A DNA stretch of 64,000 nt from Echinometra lucunter. Lineage: Eukaryota; Echinodermata; Echinoidea; Camarodonta; Echinometridae. The position numbers and the translations under genes are program-made. How positions within the stretch are numbered: position 1 is the stretch's first letter; each line of letters begins with the position of its first letter. Below the pieces are notes generated by a model. That model worked only from the letters and a program-made list of their open reading frames with translations, searched no databases and was not told the origin of the DNA. Positions 11,573 through 22,010 of the stretch are shown here, piece after piece. The stretch lies in NCBI GenBank assembly GCA_029962745.1, contig CM057160.1:1-64000 (forward strand), written 5' to 3'.

Positions 11573-12071
11573 GATAATACTTTGTAATTGAAAGCAAGTT
11601 TTACTGCTAACTCTTTACAAATGATTCAGCTAAATTAAAATTCATATTCATTATGCTGAGAATGTTGATCCTGACATTTTTTTCGTACACCAACGACAAA
11701 CATGATTAATGTATACAGGGTTATTAATTCTTTCATTTTTTCAATTGCTATATGAAAAAATACAGGTGTAACAGTTTATTAAAAACAAGAGTGGAAATTA
11801 TTCATCAAATGTTAACCGCCTTTTTAATTTCTCATATTTGCAGTATATATGCAATTTCAGCCATATTCGTTAATCAAATTGTTCTATACTTGATTCAATA
11901 CACAATTTCCAATCAAGATTTTCATTGGATTAAATTTGGAAAAAAGTTACATACTTGGTTAATTACTGTAGTGCAAAGATTTAATCATTTAACGCCACGT
12001 CCAAACGCACAAATCACCACGCCCTACCGCACAAAATCATTCATGGCAAACATCCTGCATTATCTTTGCAG
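11573..12071. other. AT-rich intron-like stretch ahead of the CUB exon
   Basis: A 116-residue open frame starts at 11752 but has no recognisable domain and runs through AT-rich sequence. It ends inside the CUB exon in a different frame, so I treat it as spurious. The acceptor of the CUB exon is 'cattatctttgcag' ending at 12071. Confidence 0.5.
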
Positions 12072-12422
12072 GAACACTGGAGATCAGTCTGAGTCCAGGT
12101 GAGAATGGAGAAACCATTACTTCCCCAAACTACCCTTCTAACTATTATAACTATGGCTTAACTCAGTGGGAGTTTAGAGCTCCACCAAATAGTGCCATTA
12201 TTGTCCACTTCAATAGCTTCAGGACTGAGAGCGATTTTGATTCTGTAACGATCTACTCTGCAAACATGAGCACAGGAGACGTTCAGAATGCTAGACAGAT
12301 TGGACGATATTCGGGTTCCTCGGTACCAGCTGACGTGACCACGGAAGACTCTTTTCTCTGGATCAAATTCACCAGTGATCACAACACAAATTACCGTGGA
12401 TTTAATATTACAGTTACATCAG
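12072..12422 (+). CDS. CUB-domain exon (cysteine-free)
   Basis: The exon is fully open for 351 bp and is bounded by acceptor tttgcag and donor G|GTAAGA, both phase 1. It is therefore a symmetric, shuffling-competent module of 117 residues. The CUB signature is clear: G-x-I-T-SPNYPSNYYNY early, QWEF and an aromatic-rich strand, IIVHFNSF, then GRYSG-x-S-x-P near residue 80, FLWIKFTSDHN and GFNITV at the end. CUB domains are extracellular beta-sandwiches for protein or glycan binding. Unusually, all four canonical cysteines are absent (for example TQW where C-x-W is normal). Only strand pattern and loops are kept. Neighbouring EGF-like and SRCR-like exons on the same strand suggest one mosaic receptor gene. 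Whether it is expressed is unknown. Confidence 0.85.
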
Positions 12423-12667
12423 GTAAGACAATTTATTTTTTCGCAGTATTGCAATTCTCTGTTACATCTTTACTGAAATGAAATGAAGCATGAATAGAAT
12501 GTATCACAAGTGTTTTAAATGGGCCTATTTATGATGGTTGATTAAAAGCGCTAGACAAAATTTACATAAATTATATGTAATAGCTTTCATACCCTTTTTC
12601 ATGTCAATTCTATGTTTTGGTTAGTGCGTGTGTGTGGGTGTGTGTGTGCCTCTAATGTACTTTGCTA
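12423..12667. other. intron-like sequence
   Basis: AT-rich, with a (GT)n tract at 12626-12648. No feature is recognised. Confidence 0.35.
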
Positions 12668-13070
12668 CTGTACCATGCCCCTTGCTCCCTTGAAGGGTTA
12701 TGTGCCCTTCCCCCTGCCTCACCCCCTTGTAGGAATTGTACCCTCTGCCTCCTTTAGGGTGGTGTTCCCTGTCCCCTATGCATGGTACTGATCCTCCGCC
12801 TGCCCTTAGAGGACTATGCCGTGTACCCCCTCCTCCCCGTTGGAACTGTGCCCTCTGTCTCTTCACCCTCTGATTGATAATGTGCCCTTACCCCATTTGG
12901 GGGAATGTGCCCCTGCCTTCTTTTCAGGTAATACACACTCTGCCCCTCCCCCGATCCATGTCCCCCGCTTTATTTTGGCTGATAGTGTAACCCCTGCCCT
13001 CTCCGCTTGAAGGCTACTGTGCCCCTACCCACGTATTCCCCCCCCCCCCCGGCGCAGTTTCTGACCCTTA
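12668..13070. repeat. degenerate GC-rich minisatellite
   Basis: Roughly ten imperfect units of about 35-40 bp resemble 'tgtgcccctgcctccttgaa' followed by 'gg-ta-tgt'. The array ends in a poly(C) run at about 13039-13050. Open frames on both strands here are artefacts of the repeat. Confidence 0.7.
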
Positions 13071-13899
13071 TCCAATACACACAACCTGATCCTATAGTTC
13101 TTGTGTGGGTGTGAAGGTGGGTGTGTAGTGTGGGTTTTTTTTTTTTTTCTTCTTTTTTTTTCTTTGTTCTGAGCAGTCTTCTTAGTCGGCTGTATGCTGA
13201 TTTGGCCAATAAAGCCGATGACAGTTTGTGTGAGCCACTCAGAGCAAAGATAGATAAAATGGATAAAAAGATAGATTAAAATGGATGTAGCGTTTTTGCA
13301 TGGAAAACATTTAGGAAATATAGGGCCTTTAGCAAGAACACGTGAATTTCATATCATTTGTTTTCAAGCTTTTTTCTAGGGTTGAAGTGTAGTCAGCTTC
13401 ATCCACATGCTGAGTATTCATTCAGGGGGAAAATGCTAAATGATGAAATAACCGATTTTAGGCCATTTGCTTGTGACCTCTTCATTTATACATTATGATT
13501 CAATTAATTAAGAAGCAAACAGAGAGCCCAACATGTAGGTAGATCCCTCAAACTGAAGAGTGAGAGGATTGACTCCTTTCTGCAGATCTGTCGCTGCATG
13601 TTCCTGCGGCATATTTATGTACGGCAATTCGGCAGGGGGCACAGCGTCCCCCCACTTTCCAAGCACCCCAAAAGGCCCCCTTTTCCAAAAATGGATGAAA
13701 ATAACAAAAATAGGGGAGAGTCCTTAAATGCATCTTTATCATCAAGTCACTGTAAAAAATGGAAATACCAATGTGTTCAGCAAAAAGTGCTAAGAATTTT
13801 TGATCAATCGCTTCGCTTACTCGCATTTGAGTGATCAGAGCAGTCTTAACTACTGCAAAGTAGTTATTGTGTAAAGGTAAAAAATGTATTGAAAATGAT
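13071..13899. other. non-coding, with partial poly(C)/TE sequence
   Basis: A T-run lies at 13135-13160. 'ggcagggggcacagcgtccccccac' at 13630 and 'aatcgcttcgcttactcgc' at 13805 look like parts of a degraded poly(C)/CGCTTCGCT-type transposon, but no termini were found. Confidence 0.35.
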
Positions 13900-13996
13900 C
13901 ATTCAACTTAAGTGTAGTAATAACGCAACTTACGCAATCACCGATGGTAGTTTCACATCACCTGCAGATTCAGTGGCGATGGGGTCACATGTGAAG
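13900..13996 (+). pseudogene. EGF-like exon relic with frameshift
   Basis: One frame reads CSNNATYAITDGSFTS, matching the C-x-x-N-A-x-C-x-x-T-x-G-S-F core with the third Cys changed to Tyr. A +1 shift is then needed to read CRFSGDGVTCE, the C-terminal loop, directly before donor G|GTTAGT. It is a decayed calcium-binding EGF-type module in the same orientation as the CUB exon and the EGF relic at 14975-15088. Confidence 0.65.
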
Positions 13997-14499
13997 GTTA
14001 GTCACTTTTTTTTTTGTAATCAAATGAATATTTTTCCTTTTATAGGCAAATGTGTATGCCGAGTTCCTTTTTCCCCTCCCAAAGTCAGCTTTTTGAAAAT
14101 CGAGAATACTCTAACTAAATGTATAGTTCAGGTGCTTCAAAGAACTTTTATACAAACGATGCATGCGCGTGAGTTCATTAAACGATCTATCTGTACTCGA
14201 TTGAAGCTGTGTGCATCTATCCGCACGAAGCCGTTAGACGGAGTGCGATAGATACAAACAGCCTCAACGAGAGAGGATAATTCGTACAATGAACGAATGA
14301 AGACATCCATCTTTTTTTTTTTTCTTCTTTTAATGCAACGGACTCTTCTAGATCCCGTCATTTGATAAAACAGAAACAAAAATAGATCTATCCCACAAAC
14401 TTTTTTCTCTACTTACCCCGAAGATTTGCACAGTCATGGAAGCCGACATTTGCTTTCTTATGTGACTTACAATTTTTTTTATGCAACGACTGAGGAGGC
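13997..14499. other. intron-like sequence
   Basis: Nothing recognised apart from short T-rich runs (14006-14015, 14311-14323). Confidence 0.35.
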
Positions 14500-14507
14500 G
14501 ATTTGGA

Positions 14508-14690
14508 GGAGGCTATGTGGCTCAGTTGTAGAGCAGTGGTCTCGTAACCGGGAATACCCGGGTTCGAAACCAAGTAGATGAGCTAATGCCCTTTGGTAAT
14601 GTATTAATCCTCATTACCAAGTCCTTCGGGTGGGACTTAAAGCCGTCGGTCCCCTGGTTACTTGCTAACAAGTATACACATGCTTTCTTA
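14508..14690 (+). mobile_element. tRNA-derived SINE
   Basis: The head at 14508-14571 has a box A-like 'ggctcagttgtagagcag' and box B 'gggttcgaaacc', with a pairable anticodon-arm-like segment, as in tRNA-derived SINE promoters. The body has 'ctcattaccaagtccttcgg' and 'ggacttaaagccgtcggtcc'. It contains no reading frame. Target duplications were not identified. Confidence 0.65.
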
Positions 14691-14974
14691 GCAGTCAGGT
14701 AAAATAACCTACCATTTAACCATTAACCATACAATAAACGCACGCAGTCAGCTTAAGTGTAGTACGCGCATCAATGTCCTTGCCATATAAAACAACGCAA
14801 GAGATTTTTTAAAAAAAACGTTGGATAGGACTGTAAACTATTGCAGATAAAAACGTGTGATAGGCTCAAGAACTGAATCACACGTGACTGCGCTTAACCG
14901 ATCATTTGATTAGGATCTAGGAATGAGTTGTATAAAATGCAATATTACGCATAGCAATATTTGATTTCTGTTTG

Positions 14975-15088
14975 ATTGTGCCTTGGATGTATGCAACTGT
15001 AGCAGCAATGCAAATTGCGCAACCACCGATGGTAGTATTGCATGTACCTATATTATAGGATTTAATGGCGACAGAGTAACATGTGACG
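14975..15088 (+). pseudogene. EGF-like exon, probably decayed
   Basis: Open codons read DCALDVCNCSSNANCATTDG, then SIACTYIIGFNGDRVTCDD. This is the calcium-binding EGF pattern with C1, C2, C3, C4 and C6 present. The fifth cysteine is Tyr (TAT for TGT), and an extra Cys lies between C1 and C2. Upstream of DCA the frame meets a TGA where D-x-D-E would begin. No clear donor follows, and a hAT-like element inserted 19 bp downstream at 15107. It is likely a non-functional relic or an exon with altered boundaries. Confidence 0.65.
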
Positions 15089-15106
15089 ACGAGGGACTTG
15101 TACTGC

Positions 15107-15796
15107 CAGTGGCGGCACCAAGGGGGGGCATGGGGGGGCATTTGCCCCCCCCCCCAGAAGCTTTGCCCCCCAGTTGCCCCCCCCCCCAGAAATTTTGAGG
15201 ACTGAAAAGAAAAATTATACAGTAATTTGTAAATAAGTAGATGTTGTCATAAGCATCATATTGAAGCTGTGAAGTGCTCTAAAATACCATTTTCCGCTCT
15301 TCAAAACTTCCATTGAAAACCAAAAGAGTGGTTATTTTTGGCTCGCTCGCTCGCTTCGCTCGCTCGTCATATTTTAAAATTTCTTTTCTAAAATGCGATT
15401 AAAAACAAGAAAAGTAGCCATTTTTGACTTGCTCGCTGTCATATTTCAGAATATTCATTCGAAAATGCGATTAAAAACCAAAAAAGTGGTTATTGTTGGC
15501 TTGCTCGCTTCGCTCGCTCGTCATATTTTTAAATTTCTTTTCTTAAATGCGATTAAAAACAAGAAAAGAAGCCATTTTTGGCTCGCTCACTTCGCTCGCT
15601 CGTCATATTTCAGAATATTTATTCAAAAATGCGATTAAAAACCAAAAAAGCCGTTAATTTTTTGTTCGCTCGCTCGATTTTTCCATACACGCAAAAAAAA
15701 ATTGACTGCCCCTGCCCCCCCCCCCACATTTTCTTTTGCCCTCCATTTCCCCCCCCCCCCCCCCCCCCCACTTTAACAATCCTGGTGCTGCCACTG
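15107..15796. mobile_element. 690-bp hAT-like MITE, 'CAGTGGCGGCACCA' family
   Basis: The ends CAGTGGCGGCACCA (15107-15120) and TGGTGCTGCCACTG (15783-15796) are near-perfect inverted repeats. They are flanked by the exact 8-bp duplication TGTACTGC (15099-15106 and 15797-15804). The interior has poly(C) tracts near both ends and about five repeats of a unit 'aaatgcgattaaaaac...' ending in gctcgcttcgctcgctcg. The internal unit is the same as in the 'CACCGGCGTAAATCC' family although the ends differ. Confidence 0.88.
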
Positions 15797-15804
15797 TGTA
15801 CTGC

Positions 15805-16303
15805 TGTTCCTTCCCTAAATTCCTTGATTTCATATTGCCATGACTGCCGATGCGAACAACGACTACGAGAATTTTCTTGTTTTACATCCGGGAACCACAA
15901 GGCGTCCCTTGTGTGCGCAGTATCAAGTAACACTAAATAGTTCGTGCGCACTCTGTATTTGCTCTCTCTCTCTTTATGTATGTGAACCATGTACTAATGG
16001 TTTATACTCGCAGCTGAGATGACGTGAATAATTTTATTACCAAAACTCATGCCACGTGAATACAAAAAAGTACCGTAATAGGCTTATATAATCGATAATT
16101 TATATAACTTACTTTTGTAAGAGGAACTAGCAAAATATATAGCGCTAATCGAGGTTAGTCCCATTAACATGATTAATAAGCACTATCATTGAACTGCTTT
16201 TCATATTTACATTAAAATCATGGAGGTATTTCACAACTTACGGTATTTTAAAGGTAAAAGTTACAATTTACATTCAAATTTGATATTTCTATAAGCATGA
16301 TAG
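15805..16303. other. intron-like sequence
   Basis: AT-rich with no recognised feature. Short frames here lack any domain. Confidence 0.35.
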
Positions 16304-16559
16304 GTGAGAATGGTCATAGAGCTCAAAGTTGCATATGACAATTGGAGTAAACTATATGATGCTTATTGGTCTTGGTATCAGATTATATCTTCCATCTGCC
16401 ATCAACTTGGATATAAGCAGGGTTTTGCTCGGTTGGAGGACAAGAACACCGGCACTACGTTCACTATGACGATTGTGTACAGCTGTTTTCATCATATTTT
16501 CCACAAGCAGAGCTGCTTCATTTCAAAGAAAAATATTATACATCTACATCACAAACCAG
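16304..16559 (+). CDS. intact SRCR-like exon, copy 5 (reference copy)
   Basis: The exon is open throughout. A TAG acceptor lies just before 16304 and a G|GTGAGAG donor follows 16559. It reads MVIELKVAYDNWSKLYDA, then a W/Y-rich linker, SSICHQLGYKQGFARLEDKN, TGTTFTMTIVYSC, an H/I/F stretch, and QSC followed by a basic/His tail. The I-E-L-K-V and SW/NWSK strand, the CHQLGY-x-Q-G block and the later C-x9-C pair match the core of scavenger receptor cysteine-rich domains, which are extracellular ligand-binding modules. At about 85 residues it is shorter than the usual ~100 and has fewer cysteines. Here the last Cys (TCH in other copies) is His. It is one of about 39 copies on this strand. It could instead be a novel Cys-rich family. 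Confidence 0.6.
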
Positions 16560-17788
16560 GTGAGAGTTTTGATAAAGTGTGCACCTCTTTATTATTCTGT
16601 ATAGGTCTAACGCAAGTATATTTCCTTTGAGCTTATAGGACTAATGTAGGAAAGCCTTGCCTAGTGCAATGACCGACGTTTAAAGGGGCCCAGAATCTGT
16701 CCAAATGAATGTCCATAAGAGTTTTGTGTTTGTTTTTGCATGAATCAATTACAGATTATTATTGAGCTACAGAAATCATGTATTATATCATGCCAATACA
16801 CTGACTCAGATCGGACCCAGGTTCGATCTCGAGTCACGACTTACTGATTGTGATGCTTAAAGGTCGGTTCCAGACATAAATAATCATATCTGACTGATAC
16901 ATGAAAAAAACACGAACAACTAAAAACCGAATACCCAACTATCATGACTTTATAAAATGTCATCTAATAAGCGTGTCAACGGGAGAGGGCATCTGGGACC
17001 TCAATCCCCCCCCCCCCCCCGGATTTTCACAGTTCCAAATTTCGGGTATCGAGTTGCTCGAATGTGTCTTTCTGCTTGCTTTCCTTCTTTCACTGTAAAT
17101 TGATATCAGTATAACATATCCCCCGTTCATGCACATGCGTTAATTTCATAGAAACCCGCGGCAAAAAATGGCAGCTCCTCTCTGCCTCTCTTAAAGGCAT
17201 TGGTTAACATTGTTATAATTTTTTTTTAATCTTATTTTGTTACTTGAAAATGGGATAAACATAAGGGTTATAGTGTAAAAATACCAGTCTGAAAGTTTCA
17301 AAGTATAATATCAACAGTAAGCATTTTTAAATATAAAAAATGTGAAACAATGTTTGAAAAATATACGAGGGTCGGTTGCACAGACTAGACATAAGGAGTG
17401 CGCATGCGCACATGAATCACCGAATCGTACTGTGTGTATTGGCGTATCACGCGGCGGGAGGCACATAACGGCATTTTTAAATTCGAGTAAAGCAGTCCTC
17501 TTTGTGATTGTCTCGTGAGACGAAGGATAATAAAATCACGGTTTGCGTCTAAATTACAGTTTTTCATTTCAAATTATAGATGGTTTCAGGGTTTTTGAGT
17601 ACAAATACAAGTCCTCATACAAGTCCTCATACACATGTTTCATCTTAGTTTGCGAATTTTTTAAATCGGCTGCTCACAAAGTTAGCCAATGCCTTTAAGA
17701 TATATATAGAATATATGCCAAGAATGAAATTCGAGATGTTCGTTCATCAGTCATGTGGGAAATTTTTAGTGATTGCTATACACTTTAA
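16560..17788. other. intron-like, with one SINE fragment
   Basis: Apart from the SINE piece at about 16790-16905 and a C-run at 17007-17020, nothing is recognised. Confidence 0.35.
16790..16905 (+). mobile_element. SINE fragment (same family as 21831)
   Basis: 'cagatcggacccaggttcgatctcgagtcacgac' followed by 'ttaaaggtcggttccagac' and 'gactgatacatg' matches the 3' body of the SINE at 21831-22010. This includes box B-like GGTTCGATC. The 7SL-like head is missing. Confidence 0.6.
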
Positions 17789-17915
17789 ACATGACAGTTG
17801 GAGGAAAGTGCATTCTTATTGGAATCAGTTTTTGTCGTTCCTGTCATCAACCTGGATACGGGCATGACGTGGCATCGTGGGATCACAGGTACACTAGCTG
17901 GCACCATGTTCTAAA
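17789..17915 (+). pseudogene. SRCR-like exon relic, copy 6 (5' half only)
   Basis: In-frame residues MTVGGKCILIGISFCRSCHQ then PGYGHDVASWDHRY match the first half of the module (C-H-Q-x-G-Y). The L of CHQLGY is P. The second half, with the paired cysteines, is absent. Confidence 0.6.
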
Positions 17916-18277
17916 CTTTCAAATTATATTAAGCACTTTCCATTGGAATTCCTCTGGAAAAGCATTACTGTCCCCATTTTCACGGAGTGACCTTTTTAAA
18001 TATTTAATTACCCTCGAAAACTAGTATTCCAAACCAGGTCAATCGATGACCAAAAAAAAACTTTTAAACCAAAGAAAAATGTTTAGGATTCCTATGATGA
18101 TTTTTACATCTTCAGTTGAAGAGATTTATAAAGAATCATTCAGGGCCAAAAGATTGCTCTTTCGAAATTCCAAACAAAAGATAATTGAGAAAGACCTTGT
18201 ACATAAAGGCGTAACATATGAGACGATGGAGCAAGATATTCAACACTTGAAAATAAGGCTACGTAGAGGTCAAAATT

Positions 18278-18507
18278 AAAGTTGGCAGTTTAAATAAAAT
18301 AAAATATTGTCATTGGTATGGGTCTTTTTACTCGTCCATCTGCCATCAACTTGAATACGCACAAGGCTATGCTAAGTAATTTAACAGGTATCGTGGCACC
18401 ACCAATATTATGACGCAAATGCATTTCAACAGTTATCCTAATAACATATTATACCATGCAAGCTGTATGTTTGGTTCCGGGTTATACAGTGATCTAAGAT
18501 ACCTCAG
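18278..18507 (+). pseudogene. SRCR-like exon relic, copy 7
   Basis: 'agttggcagtttaaataaaa', 'tcgtccatctgccatcaacttgaatacgcacaaggctatgc', 'ttatgacgcaaatgcatttcaacagttatcc' and 'ataccatgcaagctgtatgttt' align along the whole module. It has stops (TAA after GYAK) and the donor is lost (GGGTCCC). The sequence after 18508 resembles one end of a 'cccgtttcataaag' MITE. Confidence 0.65.
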
Positions 18508-19664
18508 GGTCCCGTTTCATAAAGCTTGTTATCTAGAACAAGTTGCCATAACTGTTATAAGATACTGCAATGATTGCATCTGACTGGCTAATAGCAAATT
18601 TGTCATAGAAATGTGGCAGTTGATAATTGCCCAGATTCCAAAGACAAGGTGAAGGGCGGTAAGATGACGCAAGTGTCTTTTGTTATTGAATACACCGAAT
18701 CGGAAGGCCTGAATGAGCTCATTTTCTCGTGAAATACGTTTTGTTCTACCTTCTATAATGCTGGAAGGCCTGAATTTCATTCTTCTTTACATGCAATATG
18801 ATCATCCCTACAATGTGCAGATGGAGTTCAGTGAACTAATTGCGTTTCGACTTGGTTTATGTTCAATCTTCTTGAATAAACTTACGATGGTGTGGGGGGG
18901 GCGGGGGTGAGAGGATTGTTGGTGGTTTTTCTACTTGTTTATTCAACGAGCTTTTAAAATACTGAGCTGAGCAAAACTATTAGGAAAACAAAAGCGGCTG
19001 ATGTTTTAACACTTCATATTTAATTATGTGTCTAACTGAATTATATAGGTCCTAGCTTTCATATTAAACAAAAATATTCTACATGTTCTTTCTGTTTCCC
19101 GCGGACGATACTGATCATGAAAATGTTATAAATGTATCTATTCCAGTGGCGCTTTACAGGAAAAGAGATCACTACCATGCTTGCATACATTAGATAATCT
19201 ACTCCGTACCATATTCCTCACTGGGGTATGCCGCACTTTCGAAACCAAGGCAAGCATACCAAGGAAAACGAAGACCCCCGCCCATAGGAATACTCACAAC
19301 AATGAATTGACAATGGAATTCCACCTCGTGTAAAATCATGCTCAGGGAAATTATATGCATGCACACTGACATGCATGATCAAGAGAAATGTGAAGGTGAC
19401 CTACCTTCACTATTTCACGTCGTTGGCCTGCCCTGTGCCTGAACGGGAGTAAGCTTACAGTCTTCGAGCAACCATTACCTAGCTCGATGACTGTAGCCGT
19501 AAAGACATTGCTTAATGGCATTGAGGGTGCCTGTGTGCGTTTGAGGGTTTTATAGCACCAATAAGCACGTTGTTAACTTCACTGTGGTTCTGCTGATCCT
19601 CTAGTCTTGTCACCTAGGAAAATTAGAATGATAGGTTTGATGGATTTAAACGTTGCGATAAAAC
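18508..19664. other. non-coding
   Basis: 'gggtcccgtttcataaagctt' at 18510 is a single terminus of the family seen at 52933 and 55870. No partner end was found. The rest is unassigned. Confidence 0.35.
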
Positions 19665-20115
19665 CATTGGCCTAAATCCCGGGGGGATGGGGGGATATAC
19701 CCCCCCCCACACACACACACACTTCTTTGAGAGGGGGTGGCGTGTACAAATATCCCCCACTTTTTAAGGAAGAAATTATATTCGAATTAATCCTTAAATA
19801 TAATTTTTATTAATCTGTCGTAAACAACCATCATATTTTAGAATTTCTATTTAAAAATGCGATTGAAAACCAGAAAAGCGATTATTTTTGGCTCGCTCGC
19901 TTCGCTCGCTCGTCATATTTTCAAATTGTCATTTGAAAATGCGATTGAAAACCAGAAAATTTGTTATTTTTGGCTTGATCGCAAGATAAAAATTAAAATG
20001 TGTGTAAGGGGGGTCTGTGCAGGTGGGTGAGTGCGTGTTTATACTTAAGTGTGAGTTCGACAGAAAAAAAAAATCGGCAAAAAAAAAGTCGTTCCCCTCC
20101 CCCAATACGCCGGTG
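19665..20115 (+). mobile_element. hAT-like MITE, 'CATTGGCGTAAATCC' family, copy 2
   Basis: The element runs from CATTGGCCTAAATCC to TACGCCGGTG. It is flanked by the exact 8-bp duplication GATAAAAC (19657-19664 and 20116-20123). It has two internal 'aaaatgcgattgaaaaccag' units with gctcgctcgcttcgctcgct at 19890. The last third is the 'gtgtaaggggggtctgtgcagg' block. Confidence 0.88.
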
Positions 20116-20254
20116 GATAAAACACAATTCTAACGATGCAGATTATTGATAAGGAATTGAGCATGGGATGGTCAGCCCTTGTTTGTACCGGAAAGTATAC
20201 ATTTAGATTTCGCTCAAGCATTTGGATAGGAAAGTATACATGTAGATATTTTAT

Positions 20255-20512
20255 GCAGCCAAAATATGAAGGCTATATAGAGCTCAAAGTTTCAGATGAC
20301 AGTTTAAGTAAACTAGGTACTTTTTATTCAGGCTGAATTATGTCGTCAATCTATAACGAATTTGGATTCGGGTAATTAGGCTATGATTGGTTTGATAACA
20401 AGATCAATGGCACCACGTTTACTATGACGTTTGTGGAGAGCTGCCTTTGCAATATCATGTTGTATCACTAAGCTTTTTGGATAGAGCACTACAGGCATCA
20501 ACTATGGTTTTC
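20255..20512 (+). pseudogene. SRCR-like exon relic, copy 8
   Basis: The 5' part is open (KYEGYIELKVSDDSLSKLG), giving a clear E-G-x-I-E-L-K strand as in the start of SRCR domains. A TGA follows at the W position ('ttcaggctga'). The CHQLGY block is diverged ('tcgtcaatctataacgaatttggattcggg'). 'tttgtggagagctgcctttgcaatatcatg' keeps one Cys. The donor is lost. Confidence 0.65.
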
Positions 20513-20619
20513 AAAATATTTCAAAGTGGACGAAGTCTTTGCCCGAGACACAAACTGCTCTGAATTTCCAAACTCTGATTTTAATATAAAGATTTGTACC
20601 AAAGTTGTAGTAGGCCACT

Positions 20620-20755
20620 CGAGTCCCGACTTGGACTCAAGTCCCGACTCGAGTCTGATTTCTCCCGGAATCGGACTCGGACTTGGACTCGGACTCGGAC
20701 TCGACATCAATGACTCGGACTCGGAGGTTGAATAACTTGAAAACTTTCAAGGACT
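20620..20755. repeat. GGACTC hexanucleotide minisatellite
   Basis: Imperfect repeats of GACTCG/GGACTC/CCCGACT give Ser-Pro or Gly-Leu repetitive frames on the two strands. Those frames are repeat artefacts, not genes. Confidence 0.75.
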
Positions 20756-21345
20756 CGGCCGAGTCCATACCCAATTACGCATTAATTGCGCATCAATACT
20801 CAGTGACTTTTTAACGAATTCAACTGTAAATGATGGCGAGGATGCACGTCCTAGATCACGCTAGGGCATGCGCTTAGTGGCCTAGCATACATGTGCGTAT
20901 ATACGTGCCACATACGTAAGTCAACATCTACTCCCGATCTCCCAAGTGTGCATCAGTCCACAGACGAGTACATCTCCACTTGGTCGTCTTGCCCCCCTCC
21001 CCCCCCCCCCCCCCCCCCCCTCCTAAAAATGGATCGGCGCCTCTGGAATCTACGCCTTGTCAGTGAGTTAGAAATAATGAGATTGTTCTAACCTCGATTT
21101 TATCAGAGTTCTAATCTCATCTTTATTATGACTGGTTTTGTATTAATTTTCGTCCTTTTTAGTTTGCGCTCTAAAAAAAGTTCTCACCGAGAATCTGTAG
21201 ACAAATACTTACTTCAAATACTTCAATATCATAATACTGGATTTTTTCAAGAAGGAGCTGAAATTGATATGGGAAAGTGTAGGCCTAGAACCGGATCGAA
21301 GCTACATCACCAGTGAACATGTACTGATCTCAAACATTCGCAATG
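20756..21345. other. non-coding; upstream flank of a duplicated exon unit
   Basis: A C-run lies at 20998-21019. From about 21060 the sequence is paralogous to 21600-21790 and 23280-23430 ('agtgagttagaaataatgagattgttctaacc'), showing local duplication of exon plus intron. Confidence 0.5.
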
Positions 21346-21572
21346 AACAACATCTTATCCTTATTCATGTTATTGGTTCGGGTTTCTTTCTTCCATCTGC
21401 CAACAACTTAAATACGAGCAGGGCTTTGCTGGACAAGATTTCAGGAACCTCGGCACCAGGTACATTATGGTATATGTGAGAAACTGTCCTCATGACATCT
21501 TCTTTTACCGAAGCTGTTCGTTTAGAACACTGCACTACAATTATCAAAGATACCTCTGGTGCAACAGACCAG
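21346..21572 (+). CDS. open SRCR-like exon, copy 9
   Basis: The frame is open from just after a TGA to donor G|GTGAGT. It reads TTSYPYSCYWFGFLSSICQQ, LKYEQGFAGQDFRNLGTRYI, MVYVRNCPHDIFFYRSCSF, then RTLHYNYQRYLWCNRPG. The four cysteines are spaced C-x28-C-x9-C-x14-C, the fullest view of the signature in this window. The 5' end of the module (VEIK...SWSK) is replaced, and no acceptor is obvious. It may be an exon remnant that is open only by chance of recent duplication. The paralogue at 22995-23223 has a stop. Confidence 0.55.
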
Positions 21573-21830
21573 GTGAGTGGTTTGAAAAGGCTTTAGTTGA
21601 TTCAATTGATACAAACCATAAAATCTACTCCTTGCCAGTGAGTTAGAAGCGATGAGATTGTTCTAACTTCGTTTTTATCAGAAGTTCTAATCAAATCTGT
21701 ATTATTGGATTGGTATTAATTTTCGTCCTTTTTAGTTTGCCGCTATAAAAAAAAATCTGTAGACAATCTGCAATGATCTGTATACGTACGTACTTAATAC
21801 GTACTTAAAACAGTTCAACGTCACAAAACT

Positions 21831-22010
21831 GGGCGTTGTGGCGTGCGCCTGTAATCAAGCTAACAGCATGAACAGTGGAAGTTATACACTGATTCAGCTG
21901 CGGACCCAGGTTCGAGTCCGAGTCACGTCTTTTTGAGGCGACGTTAAAGGTCGGTCCCAGACGTAAATAAGCATATTTGGTTGATACACGTCTTTAAAAA
22001 CCCCAATTCA
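21831..22010 (+). mobile_element. SINE with 7SL/Alu-like head
   Basis: The element begins 'gggcgttgtggcgtgcgcct' then 'gtaatcaagctaac'. This closely resembles the 5' Alu domain of 7SL RNA (GGGCG..GTGGCG..GCCTGTAATC..AGCTA). A box B-like 'ggttcgagtccgagtcac' and body 'ttaaaggtcggtcccagacg' follow. It inserted into one member of a duplicated unit: the paralogues at 21215 and 23435 lack it. The head identification is from memory of 7SL and needs alignment. Confidence 0.6.

Noticed and set aside
11752..12102. 116-residue open frame upstream of the CUB exon
   Set aside because: It lies in AT-rich intron-like sequence, overlaps the CUB exon in a different frame, and has no domain.
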